Below, one piece after another: positions 9,271-18,093 of a DNA stretch of 64,000 nucleotides. This stretch comes from Ancylomarina salipaludis (lineage in GTDB: Bacteria > Bacteroidota > Bacteroidia > Bacteroidales > Marinifilaceae): NCBI RefSeq assembly GCF_004122035.1, contig NZ_SAXA01000003.1, positions 248,001 to 312,000 on the forward strand, read 5' to 3'. Positions within the stretch are counted from its first letter, which is position 1. Every line of letters begins with the position of its first letter. A program made the position numbers and the translations under genes. Under the pieces are notes generated by a model that saw only the letters and a program-made list of their open reading frames with translations, had not been told where the DNA came from and searched no databases.

Positions 9271-10449
9271 ATGAAAAAAGGATTATTGTTTTTTGCAGCT
9301 GTAGCTGTTGCTTTCGGATTAAAAGCTCAGGAAAATGTTGATCAGTACAAAAGTATTGGAACGACTATTTTGGATAAGGTAAAAGACGAAAAATTGAGTA
9401 TTGGTGGTTACGGTGAAGTGCACTACAACCAACAGGTGAGTGGGCAGACACGTTACAATGGTAACATGGATGTGCATCGTATGGTGATGTTTTTTGGATA
9501 TCAATTTAATGATAAGACATCATTTGTTACTGAGCTTGAGTTTGAGCACGTTAAAGAAGTTTACGTTGAGCAGGCTTTCTTAAATTACAATGTAAGACCA
9601 AATACAAGCTTACGTGCTGGTTTGATGTTGATCCCAATGGGTATTGTTAATGAATACCACGAGCCAACTACATTTAATGGTGTTGAGCGTCCAAGTGTTG
9701 ATAAAAATATTGTTCCAACTACCTGGAGAGAAATAGGTTTTGGAATTAACGGTCGTTTAGCCAATGCGCCATTAAAATACCAAATGTATATCATGAATGG
9801 CTTTAATGGTTTTGACGGATCAAGCAAACTGAGAGCGAAGGATGGTTTACGTAAAGGTCGTCAAAAAGGTGCTGAATCAACTTTTACATCACCTTCGTTG
9901 TCTGCTAAAGTTGATTACTATGGTGTTAAAGGATTAAATATTGGCCTTTCAGGTTATTTGGGTAAAACTCAGTCATCTGCATTCGACGGTTTAGACAAGG
10001 ATGATAGTATCGCTGAAAATTATGCAGACTCAACTCGTATTGGTATCAGCATGATTGGACTGGATTTTCGTTATAAGCTGGATGCACTTCAATTAAAAGG
10101 ACAGTATATTCACTCATTCTTAAATAATGTTGATGAATACAATAAAGTTGCTGATGGTGCTGATTTAGGAAAGCAAATGATGGGATATTATATTGAGGCT
10201 GGTTACGATTTATTGCATGGAAAAGAGCAGGCTTTAGTTCCATTTGTTCGTTACGAAAATTATAACACTCAGCATAAAATGGCTGCAGGTGAAACTGCTA
10301 ATAAAGCAAATGACCGTCAAGATTTGTTTGTTGGTTTGAGCTACCATTTAGCTAAAGGTGCTGTGGTGAAAGCTGATTACCAGAATTCAAAAGATGGAAA
10401 CGATGTTAAATCCCACTTTGTAAACTTTGGAATTGGTGTTTGGTTTTAA
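9271..10449 (+). CDS. Porin-like outer membrane beta-barrel protein
   Basis: A 392-residue protein with a Sec signal peptide (MKKGLLFFAAVAVAFGLKAQ). It then has alternating amphipathic strands and a terminal aromatic residue (FGIGVWF), typical of a beta-barrel handled by the BAM complex. Motifs such as LSIGGYGEVHYN, FEHVKEVYVEQAFLNY and LRAGLMLIPMGIVNEYHEP resemble phosphate-selective porin O/P-like proteins of Bacteroidota. The solute is unknown. It is followed after 88 bases by an FMN-binding protein, with a strong hairpin between them, and is divergent from the metal permease. Confidence 0.75.
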   Translation: MKKGLLFFAAVAVAFGLKAQENVDQYKSIGTTILDKVKDEKLSIGGYGEVHYNQQVSGQTRYNGNMDVHRMVMFFGYQFNDKTSFVTELEFEHVKEVYVEQAFLNYNVRPNTSLRAGLMLIPMGIVNEYHEPTTFNGVERPSVDKNIVPTTWREIGFGINGRLANAPLKYQMYIMNGFNGFDGSSKLRAKDGLRKGRQKGAESTFTSPSLSAKVDYYGVKGLNIGLSGYLGKTQSSAFDGLDKDDSIAENYADSTRIGISMIGLDFRYKLDALQLKGQYIHSFLNNVDEYNKVADGADLGKQMMGYYIEAGYDLLHGKEQALVPFVRYENYNTQHKMAAGETANKANDRQDLFVGLSYHLAKGAVVKADYQNSKDGNDVKSHFVNFGIGVWF

Positions 10450-10481
10450 TTGAATACTGAATTTATATATCACATGTAAGC

Positions 10482-10517
10482 ATTGCGAAGTGAATGGTTT
10501 TCCAATCACTTCGCAAT
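10482..10517 (+). terminator. Strong hairpin between porin and FMN-binding genes
   Basis: ATTGCGAAGTGA (10482-10493) pairs perfectly with TCACTTCGCAAT (10506-10517). Past one A-A mismatch, TGG pairs with CCA, closing a TTTT loop. The sequence after it is only weakly T-rich, so this may be a leaky terminator or a processing hairpin. It could give higher porin than FMN-protein expression. Confidence 0.5.
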
Positions 10518-10537
10518 TTGCAGTTTAATATCTTGTT

Positions 10538-11059
10538 ATGAGAAAATTTGTAATTGTTCTTTGCCTGATGGCTTGTGCTTTTGTTGTAAATGCCGTTCAG
10601 TTTCCAAAATCAGTTCAGAAGAAGATTGATAAAACATTAATAAAGCTTTATCCTAATAGGGTGGTTGAATTAAAGGATATCGATTTATCTGAAGAGTTGG
10701 CAAACCGTTATTCTTCGATAAAAAATGTAAAAATATCTGTCTTAAGATCGGGGGGAGATGAATTAGGTTTTGCTTGTTTTGCTTCTTCCAAAGGGAAAAA
10801 AGATTACTTCGACTATATGGTTATATTCGACACACAACTGCTTATTGAAAAAGTCGTGGTGCTTGTTTACCGATCAACTTATGGTGGTGAAATTATGTCG
10901 CGTTCCTGGCTGAAACAATTTATAGGGAAAACCAAAGGCGAATCGATGGAAATGAATAAGGATATTGATGGTATATCCGGAGCAACGCTTTCAGCACCTT
11001 CAATTACGCAAGGCGTTAAAGATTTGAGTTTATTGATTACCGAAATTCAGACTAATTAG
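10538..11059 (+). CDS. Exported FMN-binding domain protein
   Basis: A 173-residue protein with a signal peptide (MRKFVIVLCLMACAFVVNA) and a C-terminal FMN-binding domain. The segment DGISGAT (D144-T150) is an exact match to the ApbE flavinylation motif Dxx(S/T)GAT, so FMN is expected to be attached covalently to T150 outside the cytoplasm. An ApbE transferase is encoded at 58076-59119. The flavin suggests electron transfer linked to the envelope, but no partner other than the adjacent porin is visible. Its stop codon overlaps the stop of the convergent kinase gene by a few bases. Confidence 0.85.
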   Translation: MRKFVIVLCLMACAFVVNAVQFPKSVQKKIDKTLIKLYPNRVVELKDIDLSEELANRYSSIKNVKISVLRSGGDELGFACFASSKGKKDYFDYMVIFDTQLLIEKVVVLVYRSTYGGEIMSRSWLKQFIGKTKGESMEMNKDIDGISGATLSAPSITQGVKDLSLLITEIQTN

Positions 11060-13191
11060 ATAGATACGTTTGGGGATAAAGGAAGGGTGAATGTGAAAGT
11101 CGAACCCTTTTTTTCCTCACTTTCAATCCAGATTTGTCCACCGTTTGCTTCTACAAATTCTTTGCAGAGGATTAGCCCTAATCCGGTTCCTGTTTCTTGT
11201 TTGGTTCCAAGAGTTGATACATTATTTTCGATACTAAAGAGTTTGCTTTGTTTGTCCATGTTCATCCCAACACCAAAATCCTGCACTGCCAGTTGAATGG
11301 TATCGCCATTAAGTTGTGCAGAAATAATAATCTCAGATTCGGGATATGAAAATTTCAAGGCATTACTAAGAAGGTTCCGAATAATTGTATTCACCATATT
11401 AATATCTGCAAAAACGGGCATATTCGAATTCAACTTCGATATAAAAGTGATGGATTTCTCTTTTGATTTTAGTTTCTGAATTTCAATGTTTTCCTGTACA
11501 ATTTCTGAAAGATCGAAATCGATAGCCTGATACTTCATGTTGCCAAGTTGAGATTTTGACCATTGCAATAAGTTTTCAAGCAGTGAATTCAGGTTGCGAG
11601 CAGATTGATTAAGATAAGTATTGTATTCGTTTATAAGACTAATTTCCTGAGATGAATTGCTTTCGTCGTGAATCAGGTTCGAGAAACTGAGTATGGCTCC
11701 AAGAGGTGATCTGAGATCATGGGCAATAATTGAAAAGAATTTATCTTTGGTTTTGTTGATAATTTTAAGTTGCTCATTCGAATCTTCAAGCTTAAGGTTG
11801 ATGTTTTTAATTGTTTTGTTGGCTTTTGTCATATTACGCAAGAGTATAATGATGACAAGCAATAAGGCCAGTGTCAGAACAAGACCAATAATGACTTGAT
11901 CTTTACGTTGGATTTCTTTTTCAAGATTGAGTTTTGATAATTGATTTTGTGTCTTTAGGAGAGCATTCTCTTTTTCTTTCTTTTCGGTTTCATAAAGAGT
12001 TTGCATTCTTATGATTTGTTCCGTTTTTTCATTTTTGATAAAATCTTCCTTTAATGAATCATAACTGAAAAATGCTTTTTTTGCCTGATTTATTTTTCCT
12101 GTTTCAAGATAGTATTCTGTTTGTACTTTGGCTAAGTCAAGTTTCTTGTTTATTAAGCCAAGTTCATCAGCTAGTTTAATGGCTTTTTTTAGAAAGTCAG
12201 AAGCTTTGTCAAATTTTTTTGTTTTAATATAGACTTTTGCCAAGTATTCATAATTGTAAATAAAATCAACTTTTAAGTTGTTTTCTTTTGCAATGGCTAA
12301 GGATTTATGGAGAAAGTAAATAGCTTGTTCATAATCTCCCAGCTCATAGTTTACAGATCCCAGATTGTGATAATTAGATGAAAGTTCCGGACTTCCTTCT
12401 TCAGATTTGCGTAGTTCCAGAGCTTTTAGGTAGTAGATCAGTGCTTTTGTATAATCTTTTTGAGATTCATATATAGTTCCAATATTGTTATTAGCGATTG
12501 CTTGATTGGCAATATTATTACTTTCTTTTGATAGTTCTAAAACTTCGTTTAGTTTGGCAAGTGCTTTTTCATACTGATTATCAGCGATGTATATATTGGC
12601 AATATTTACAAGTGTATTTGTTTTTAATGATTCAATATTATTTTTTTCAATAATGGTGTTGGCGTTTAAGAATGCCTGAAGGGCTTTTTGTATATAACCT
12701 TGTTCCCAATAAGCATTGCCTAATTCGTTATATGAGATTGCTTCATACTTTAGGGCATGATGTTGTTGGGCCAAATCTAGAGCTGTTTGGTACTGCTCAA
12801 TGGCTTTTCTGTAATCAGATTGGGTGATATAGTAATATCCCAATATTATATGTGATCTGATCGAAAGTTTAGGAAATTCATGTAATTCCGAATTGATAAG
12901 GGCAATATTTAAATAATAGATGGCAGAATCCAACTGGTTACGATCGAGGTGCAGCCATCCCAGGTTTTGTTGTGTTCTGATCATCAAACTATCCTGATGA
13001 TTTAATTCTGTATGTTTGATCAGACGGCGGGCATAAATTACAGCAGAATCAAAATTATTTTCTTGATGTTTTTGATATTGTTTTGATAAATAATTAGAAA
13101 TCGAGTCTGTGTTTTCTGTAGGACTTGTAAAGGACAAGCTTATTATAGAAATTAAAAAAAGGAGTAGTAAGGGTGTAAAATATTTAGACAT
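11056..13191 (-). CDS. TPR-containing sensor histidine kinase
   Basis: A 711-residue two-component sensor. It has a signal peptide, then about six to eight tetratricopeptide repeats (residues about 40-400) with typical YNELGNAYWEQGYIQKALQAF units. A coiled coil and a single transmembrane helix (about 430-450, VIIGLVLTLALLLVIIILL) follow. The HisKA domain has H491 in IIAHDLRSPLG, and the HATPase domain has GVGMN and TGTGLGL motifs. There is no receiver or DNA-binding domain and no response regulator nearby, so it is an orphan kinase. The periplasmic TPRs probably sense a protein or peptide; the signal is unknown. Confidence 0.92.
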   Translation of the reverse strand: MSKYFTPLLLLFLISIISLSFTSPTENTDSISNYLSKQYQKHQENNFDSAVIYARRLIKHTELNHQDSLMIRTQQNLGWLHLDRNQLDSAIYYLNIALINSELHEFPKLSIRSHIILGYYYITQSDYRKAIEQYQTALDLAQQHHALKYEAISYNELGNAYWEQGYIQKALQAFLNANTIIEKNNIESLKTNTLVNIANIYIADNQYEKALAKLNEVLELSKESNNIANQAIANNNIGTIYESQKDYTKALIYYLKALELRKSEEGSPELSSNYHNLGSVNYELGDYEQAIYFLHKSLAIAKENNLKVDFIYNYEYLAKVYIKTKKFDKASDFLKKAIKLADELGLINKKLDLAKVQTEYYLETGKINQAKKAFFSYDSLKEDFIKNEKTEQIIRMQTLYETEKKEKENALLKTQNQLSKLNLEKEIQRKDQVIIGLVLTLALLLVIIILLRNMTKANKTIKNINLKLEDSNEQLKIINKTKDKFFSIIAHDLRSPLGAILSFSNLIHDESNSSQEISLINEYNTYLNQSARNLNSLLENLLQWSKSQLGNMKYQAIDFDLSEIVQENIEIQKLKSKEKSITFISKLNSNMPVFADINMVNTIIRNLLSNALKFSYPESEIIISAQLNGDTIQLAVQDFGVGMNMDKQSKLFSIENNVSTLGTKQETGTGLGLILCKEFVEANGGQIWIESEEKKGSTFTFTLPLSPNVSI

Positions 13192-13364
13192 AAATTAGTC
13201 TTGAATGTGGTTAGCTAATAAAGTGGTTAATTGAGAAAAAATGTAGAAATAATAAGGCAACATTTTTAAATAGCAAATAAAGGTATCATTTTCTAACTAT
13301 TTTCATTCGAGTTCATCTTAAGAATAGATCTAAATAATAATACTTAGTCGAAGATTTTTAGCAT

Positions 13365-13396
13365 AAAAAAAAGCCTTGTCAAATTTAACAAGGCTT
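13365..13396 (-). terminator. Terminator of the nadBCA operon
   Basis: AAGCCTTGT (13371-13379) and ACAAGGCTT (13388-13396) form a perfect 9-base stem with an 8-base loop. On the minus strand it is followed by a run of seven U. It lies 8 bases past the nadA stop. Confidence 0.9.
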
Positions 13397-13403
13397 AATG
13401 AAT

Positions 13404-14330
13404 TTATCCTATATCCAACATTCTGTTTATAGAAAGTTGAGCTTTTTTTGTGATTTCTGGATCGACCACAACTTGATATTGTTCATGAAGCAAGGCTTCG
13501 TAAAGGCTTTGCAAAGTTACTTTTTTCATCGAACCACAAATAACTTTGGGGTGAACCAAAATGAATTCCTTTTCAGGATTTTCTTTTTGAAGTTGGTGAA
13601 GTGTTCCTTTTTCAGTTGCAATAATAAATTGTTTCTTATCTGATTCCTTAGCGTGTTTTATAATTCCCGCCGTTGAATAAAAGAATGTTTTAGGATGAGC
13701 TAAAATCATATCGTCACCTGAACAATTACTTTCAGGATGAATTAAGATATCAGCCTCCGGGTATTGTTGGTGCATGTCCAAAACCATATCCGAAGATATT
13801 CTCTCATGAACACAACAGTCTCCATCCCAGAGTTCCATATTAAAACCTGTTTTCTTATTTAAATAAGCGCCCAGGTTTTTATCCGGAGTAAAGAATATTT
13901 TTTGATCTTTACCTAAGTGTTCAATCACCTGCAATGCATTGGATGACGTGCAGCAATAATCAGTTTCTGCTTTAACTTCGGCTGTGGTATTGACATAGGA
14001 AACAATTAAGCCATCAGGATTAGCAGCCTTCCATTTTCGTAGATCTTCACCTGTAATACTTTCAGCTAAGGAGCAACCACAACGTTGAGCCGGAATTAGA
14101 ACCTTTTTCTCAGGTGAGGTAATCGCAGCTGTTTCAGCCATGAAATGAACTCCGCAAAATACAATGATGTCTGCAGTTGTGTTTGCAGCTTGTCGAGCCA
14201 ATCCCAATGAATCCCCGATATAGTCAGCTAAATCCTGAATATCGGTGTCTGTATAATAATGTGCAAGAATAACCGCATTCTTCTTTGCCTTCAAGTCTTC
14301 AATTTGCTTGATTATTTCTTGTTTTTCCAT
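13404..14330 (-). CDS. nadA: Quinolinate synthase A
   Basis: A 308-residue enzyme that condenses iminoaspartate with dihydroxyacetone phosphate to quinolinate in de novo NAD synthesis. Family motifs are clear: NAVILAHYYTD near the N-terminus, the cysteine-containing VFCGVHFMAETA, TDYCCTSSNA, HPESNC and VICGSMKK. The conserved cysteines ligate a [4Fe-4S] cluster. Length is normal. It is the last gene of a nadB-nadC-nadA operon, 12 bases after nadC, and is closed by a strong terminator. Confidence 0.97.
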   Translation of the reverse strand: MEKQEIIKQIEDLKAKKNAVILAHYYTDTDIQDLADYIGDSLGLARQAANTTADIIVFCGVHFMAETAAITSPEKKVLIPAQRCGCSLAESITGEDLRKWKAANPDGLIVSYVNTTAEVKAETDYCCTSSNALQVIEHLGKDQKIFFTPDKNLGAYLNKKTGFNMELWDGDCCVHERISSDMVLDMHQQYPEADILIHPESNCSGDDMILAHPKTFFYSTAGIIKHAKESDKKQFIIATEKGTLHQLQKENPEKEFILVHPKVICGSMKKVTLQSLYEALLHEQYQVVVDPEITKKAQLSINRMLDIG

Positions 14331-14342
14331 CTTTAATGTCGA

Positions 14343-15194
14343 TTATATTTGGCAAATATTCTGACTGATATCTAAAGCAATAACAGAATGTGTAAGAGCA
14401 CCAACAGAGATCACGTCAATTCCGGTTGCAGCGACTCCCTTTAGGCGAGCAATATTCATATTTCCTGAAGCTTCGACAAGACATCTGCCATTAATCAGTT
14501 TAACAGCTTCAGTCATCATCTCGTTGCTCATATTGTCCAGCATGATAATGTCTGCACCCGCATCAGCAGCTTGTGCAACCTCTTCAAGTGTTGTTGTTTC
14601 AACTTCTATTTTAATATCGGCAGGAATTGCTTGACGAACCTGAAGAACTGCCTTGGAGATACCACCTGCAATTTTAATGTGGTTGTCTTTTATCATAGCC
14701 AGATCAAATAAGCCAATTCGGTGATTGGTTCCACCACCCATTTTTACAGCATACTTATCGAATGTGCGAAGTCCGGGTACGGTTTTGCGGGTATCTAATA
14801 TCTTAACCTTGGTGCCTTCAACTTCTTTCACATATTTCGCCGTTTCTGTGGCAATACCTGACAGACGTTGCAATAAATTCAAAGCAAGACGCTCGCCTGT
14901 AAGCAAGGCTCTAAAGCTGGCTTCAATTTCAACAATTAAATCACCTTTTTTAACTCTGTCACCATCTTTAACAATTGGCTTCCAAATTAGGTTTGAATCT
15001 AATTTTTCGAATACTTTTCTTGCAATGGGCAATCCTGCAATCACACCATCGGCTTTTGCAGTCATACTTGCTTTTGCAGTTGTACTTTCAGGAATTAAGC
15101 TGTTGCTTGTTATGTCGCCACTTCCGATATCCTCTCGAAAGGCGTGATCTATAATGAAATCGACTTCCTTTAAATTTAGTCCGGTTTCTTCCAT
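14343..15194 (-). CDS. nadC: Nicotinate-nucleotide pyrophosphorylase (carboxylating)
   Basis: A 283-residue quinolinate phosphoribosyltransferase that converts quinolinate and PRPP to nicotinate mononucleotide, CO2 and pyrophosphate. Recognised by DIGSGDITS near the N-terminus, LLQRLSGIATET, KILDTRKTVPGLR (PRPP/quinolinate site), KMGGGTNHRIGL, IKDNHI, VEVETTTLEE and VEASGNMN, in the usual order. It sits between nadB (17 bases upstream) and nadA (12 bases downstream). Confidence 0.97.
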   Translation of the reverse strand: MEETGLNLKEVDFIIDHAFREDIGSGDITSNSLIPESTTAKASMTAKADGVIAGLPIARKVFEKLDSNLIWKPIVKDGDRVKKGDLIVEIEASFRALLTGERLALNLLQRLSGIATETAKYVKEVEGTKVKILDTRKTVPGLRTFDKYAVKMGGGTNHRIGLFDLAMIKDNHIKIAGGISKAVLQVRQAIPADIKIEVETTTLEEVAQAADAGADIIMLDNMSNEMMTEAVKLINGRCLVEASGNMNIARLKGVAATGIDVISVGALTHSVIALDISQNICQI

Positions 15195-15211
15195 TTTTAT
15201 ATTTATGTTAT

Positions 15212-16786
15212 TTATTTTTCGATAGGAACAAAGCGCAAGTCTTTGTTTATTGTTTGTATTGAATGGGCTATATAAGCGCTGTTTTCACCTTCAAAATCTG
15301 TTCTGATATGTCCACCACGACTTTCTTTTCTTTCAAGAGCAGCTTGAGTCATGAGTTGGCAAACCTGCAATAGGTTTTGCAGGCGGATGCTGTAATATTC
15401 ATTTTTTTCGAAAGGGAAATCTTGTTTAATAAATTCGATTGTTTCGATGAGCTGATACATACCTGTTTCGTTACGAACGATACCCAGATTTGTATTCATG
15501 ATATTTGCCATATCATTGACTTTACTCAAAAAGTTTTCTTCAAGTTTAGAATTACAATACAATTCTTCTAGCTTGAAATTCGGGCTGTTTATTGATGTTG
15601 TTTGTGTAGCGGCATGTTTAATCGCTCGTTTACCAAAAACTAAACATTCTAAAAGTGAATTTGATGCTAAGCGATTTGCACCCATCACACCCGATGAAGC
15701 GAGTTCGCCAAAGCAATATAGGTTTGCAATATTTGTTTCGCCATTTAAGCCGGTTTTTATGCCTCCCACCATATAATGTGCAGCAGGAGCAATTGGGACT
15801 TGGGTACACATATCTACACCAAAATCAGCACATTTTTTGTAAAGTGTGGGGAAACGATCTTTAATCTTATCAGCATCAAGATGATCTAATTTTAAGTAGA
15901 CGAATTTATCCTTATTGGTTTGCATTTGTTCAAAGATTGAACGCGCAACGACATCCCTGGGGGCTAGCTCTGCCAGCTCATGTTTGTCGACCATAAAACG
16001 TTCACCCTTTAGGTTATATAGCTGGGCACCTTCGCCACGAACTGCTTCACTGATTAAAAAGGTATTACCATCTTCAGAGTAGAAAGCACTTGGGTGAAAT
16101 TGAACAAATTCCATATCTGCAATTTCAATACCCTCGGCGTAAGCCAGGGCAATACCATCGCCAACCGTTGTATTGGGGTTGGTGGTTCGTTGATAAATTG
16201 CAGAAGCTCCCCCCATTGCTAAGAATGTATGTTTGGCTATAATTTTAAGATTGCTGCCATCATTGGGTTTATAAGTAAGTGCACCAAAGCATTGGTTGTT
16301 CTGGCACAATAATTTGTAAACCATTTGATTTTCCAAGACCTCAATGTTTTTGTTGTTGAGGATCTTTTCAGTCAGGAATTTAACCAGTTCTTTTCCTGTA
16401 GAATCGCCACCGGCATGCAAAACCCTTCTTCTAAGATGACCACCTTCAAGACCTCTGGATAGTTCACCTTCCAGTGTGTCAAATTGCATACCCATTTCGA
16501 TGAGATCTTTAATTCGATCAGGTCCTTCGTTGACGAGTATATTTACCGGAGAATAATCACATAGGCCTCGTCCGGCTTCAAATGTATCTTTTAAATGCAG
16601 ATCAGGCGAATCGTCTGAATTTGTCACAGCAGCAATACCGCCCTGTGCATAATAGGAGTTGCTAACATTGAGATCAGCTTTGGTTACAAGAACCACGCGT
16701 CCCAAATCAGCTGCGCAACTAGCTGCATAGAGTCCAGCTAATCCGCTACCAATAATCAAGAAATCAAACTCTTTTTCTGTAAACAT
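15212..16786 (-). CDS. nadB: L-aspartate oxidase
   Basis: A 524-residue flavoenzyme oxidising L-aspartate to iminoaspartate, the first step of NAD synthesis. The FAD-binding site is at the N-terminus (FLIIGSGLAGLYAA). Further family motifs are SYYAQGGIAAV, GHLRRRVLHAGGDSTG, MEFVQFHPSAF, HYMVGGIKT and GANRLASNSLLE, followed by the helical C-terminal domain. It is the first gene of nadBCA. The homologous succinate dehydrogenase flavoprotein is ruled out by the operon and by the overall motif pattern. Confidence 0.96.
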   Translation of the reverse strand: MFTEKEFDFLIIGSGLAGLYAASCAADLGRVVLVTKADLNVSNSYYAQGGIAAVTNSDDSPDLHLKDTFEAGRGLCDYSPVNILVNEGPDRIKDLIEMGMQFDTLEGELSRGLEGGHLRRRVLHAGGDSTGKELVKFLTEKILNNKNIEVLENQMVYKLLCQNNQCFGALTYKPNDGSNLKIIAKHTFLAMGGASAIYQRTTNPNTTVGDGIALAYAEGIEIADMEFVQFHPSAFYSEDGNTFLISEAVRGEGAQLYNLKGERFMVDKHELAELAPRDVVARSIFEQMQTNKDKFVYLKLDHLDADKIKDRFPTLYKKCADFGVDMCTQVPIAPAAHYMVGGIKTGLNGETNIANLYCFGELASSGVMGANRLASNSLLECLVFGKRAIKHAATQTTSINSPNFKLEELYCNSKLEENFLSKVNDMANIMNTNLGIVRNETGMYQLIETIEFIKQDFPFEKNEYYSIRLQNLLQVCQLMTQAALERKESRGGHIRTDFEGENSAYIAHSIQTINKDLRFVPIEK

Positions 16787-17192
16787 TTTTTTTAAGAAAT
16801 CGTTTTTATCCCGTTCAAATGAAGACTTTTTAATCTTGCTGCGAAAATAGGACTTTTTAACGGTTTAGTTCACAAAAAAATAAGCTAAAATTAAGATTGG
16901 AGCTTGCTTTGGCTACAAAAATGGGCTGTAAATGCGATATTTTAAACCTTTTGACTTATTTCTATTTTGTTTTCAGTCTACTTATTAATTGAAATTTAGT
17001 CTTGTGGAATTCACTCGCTTGTTGGAAAGAATTTTCTGTGTTTTTTTATGAAATAAAGGGAGAGATTTTTCTGCGAAACAGCTCTTGTATTTGGGAATTG
17101 ATCTAACTTGCGTACTAAAATATTATGAATTCAACGAACAACAAGAGCTCCTATGTTATTGGAGTGTTCGGCAAAAGATTTAAATCGGGATT
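16787..17192. other. Divergent intergenic region
   Basis: No gene is supported. It should contain the nadB promoter (minus) and the TSUP permease promoter (plus). AGCTCTTGT at 17080-17088 and ACAAGAGCT at 17141-17149 form a 9-base inverted repeat separated by 52 bases, upstream of the permease ATG. Nothing else stands out. Confidence 0.35.
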
Positions 17193-17990
17193 ATGGCTGA
17201 AATGATGCAGTATTTGCAGGATTTGGATATCTATTCCTGGCCCATTATTATTTTATTAATAGGAGCGGGTTTTATGGTCGGGTTTATAAATACTTTGGCC
17301 GGAAGTGGTACGGTTATATCATATTCCTTGTTTATGTTTTTAGGTTTATCAGCGCCATTTGCTAACGGAACCATTCGTTTAGGGGTGATTATGCAGACCC
17401 TATCTGCTAGTTTAAGCTTCAGACGACAAGCTGTTCTTGATGTTAGAAGAGGTTTGTTTTTAGCTTTGCCAACTGTTTTGGGGTCAGTTTTAGGAGCTCA
17501 GATTGCTGTTAAGATTGATAAGGATATATTTGAAACAGTTATAGCTGTTGTGATGCTGATTATGGGCGTTTTTATTTTTCTAAAACCTCAAAGATGGCTT
17601 AAAGGAGTAGATGGTCTTCAAAAGAAACGTTTGGGTATAAAATCATTTTTTCTTTTTTTTCTCATTGGCATATATGGTGGTTTTATTCATATTGGTGTCG
17701 GTATTTTTCTTTTGGCTGCCTTGGTATTACAAGGGGGCTACGATTTGGTTAAAGCCAATGCATTGAAAGTATTTATCGTCTTCCTGTACAGTCCTTTTGC
17801 ATTATTGGTTTTTATGCTTAATGGTCAGGTGCATTATGGTATGGGATTGATTGCATCAGTTGGAAATATTATCGGTGGGCTCATAGCTTCGTATTTTGCT
17901 GTAAGTTGGGGAGCAAATTTTGTGAGGTGGTTATTGATCCTGATTATTTTACTTTTCTCTCTGCGTCTATTAGGCTTTATTGATTTGTAA
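17193..17990 (+). CDS. TSUP (TauE/SafE) family membrane permease
   Basis: A 265-residue protein with about seven to eight transmembrane segments. It has the two-repeat layout of TauE/SafE transporters, each repeat opening with a glycine-rich helix: VGFINTLAGSGTVISYSLFMFLGL near residues 28-50, and FFLIGIYGGFIHIGVG near residues 150-165. The family exports or imports sulfite, sulfoacetate, other organosulfur anions and similar compounds. The substrate cannot be predicted here. No sulfur-metabolism gene is adjacent. Confidence 0.85.
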   Translation: MAEMMQYLQDLDIYSWPIIILLIGAGFMVGFINTLAGSGTVISYSLFMFLGLSAPFANGTIRLGVIMQTLSASLSFRRQAVLDVRRGLFLALPTVLGSVLGAQIAVKIDKDIFETVIAVVMLIMGVFIFLKPQRWLKGVDGLQKKRLGIKSFFLFFLIGIYGGFIHIGVGIFLLAALVLQGGYDLVKANALKVFIVFLYSPFALLVFMLNGQVHYGMGLIASVGNIIGGLIASYFAVSWGANFVRWLLILIILLFSLRLLGFIDL

Positions 17991-18093
17991 TTATCTGGTA
18001 GTCATGAGTGTGTGTCGTGATTTTTTATGTTGAAAATGAAATCATCAAGCATCGGTTCAAAATTCTTTTGGATTTTGAGGAAAAGCTGTAGAT

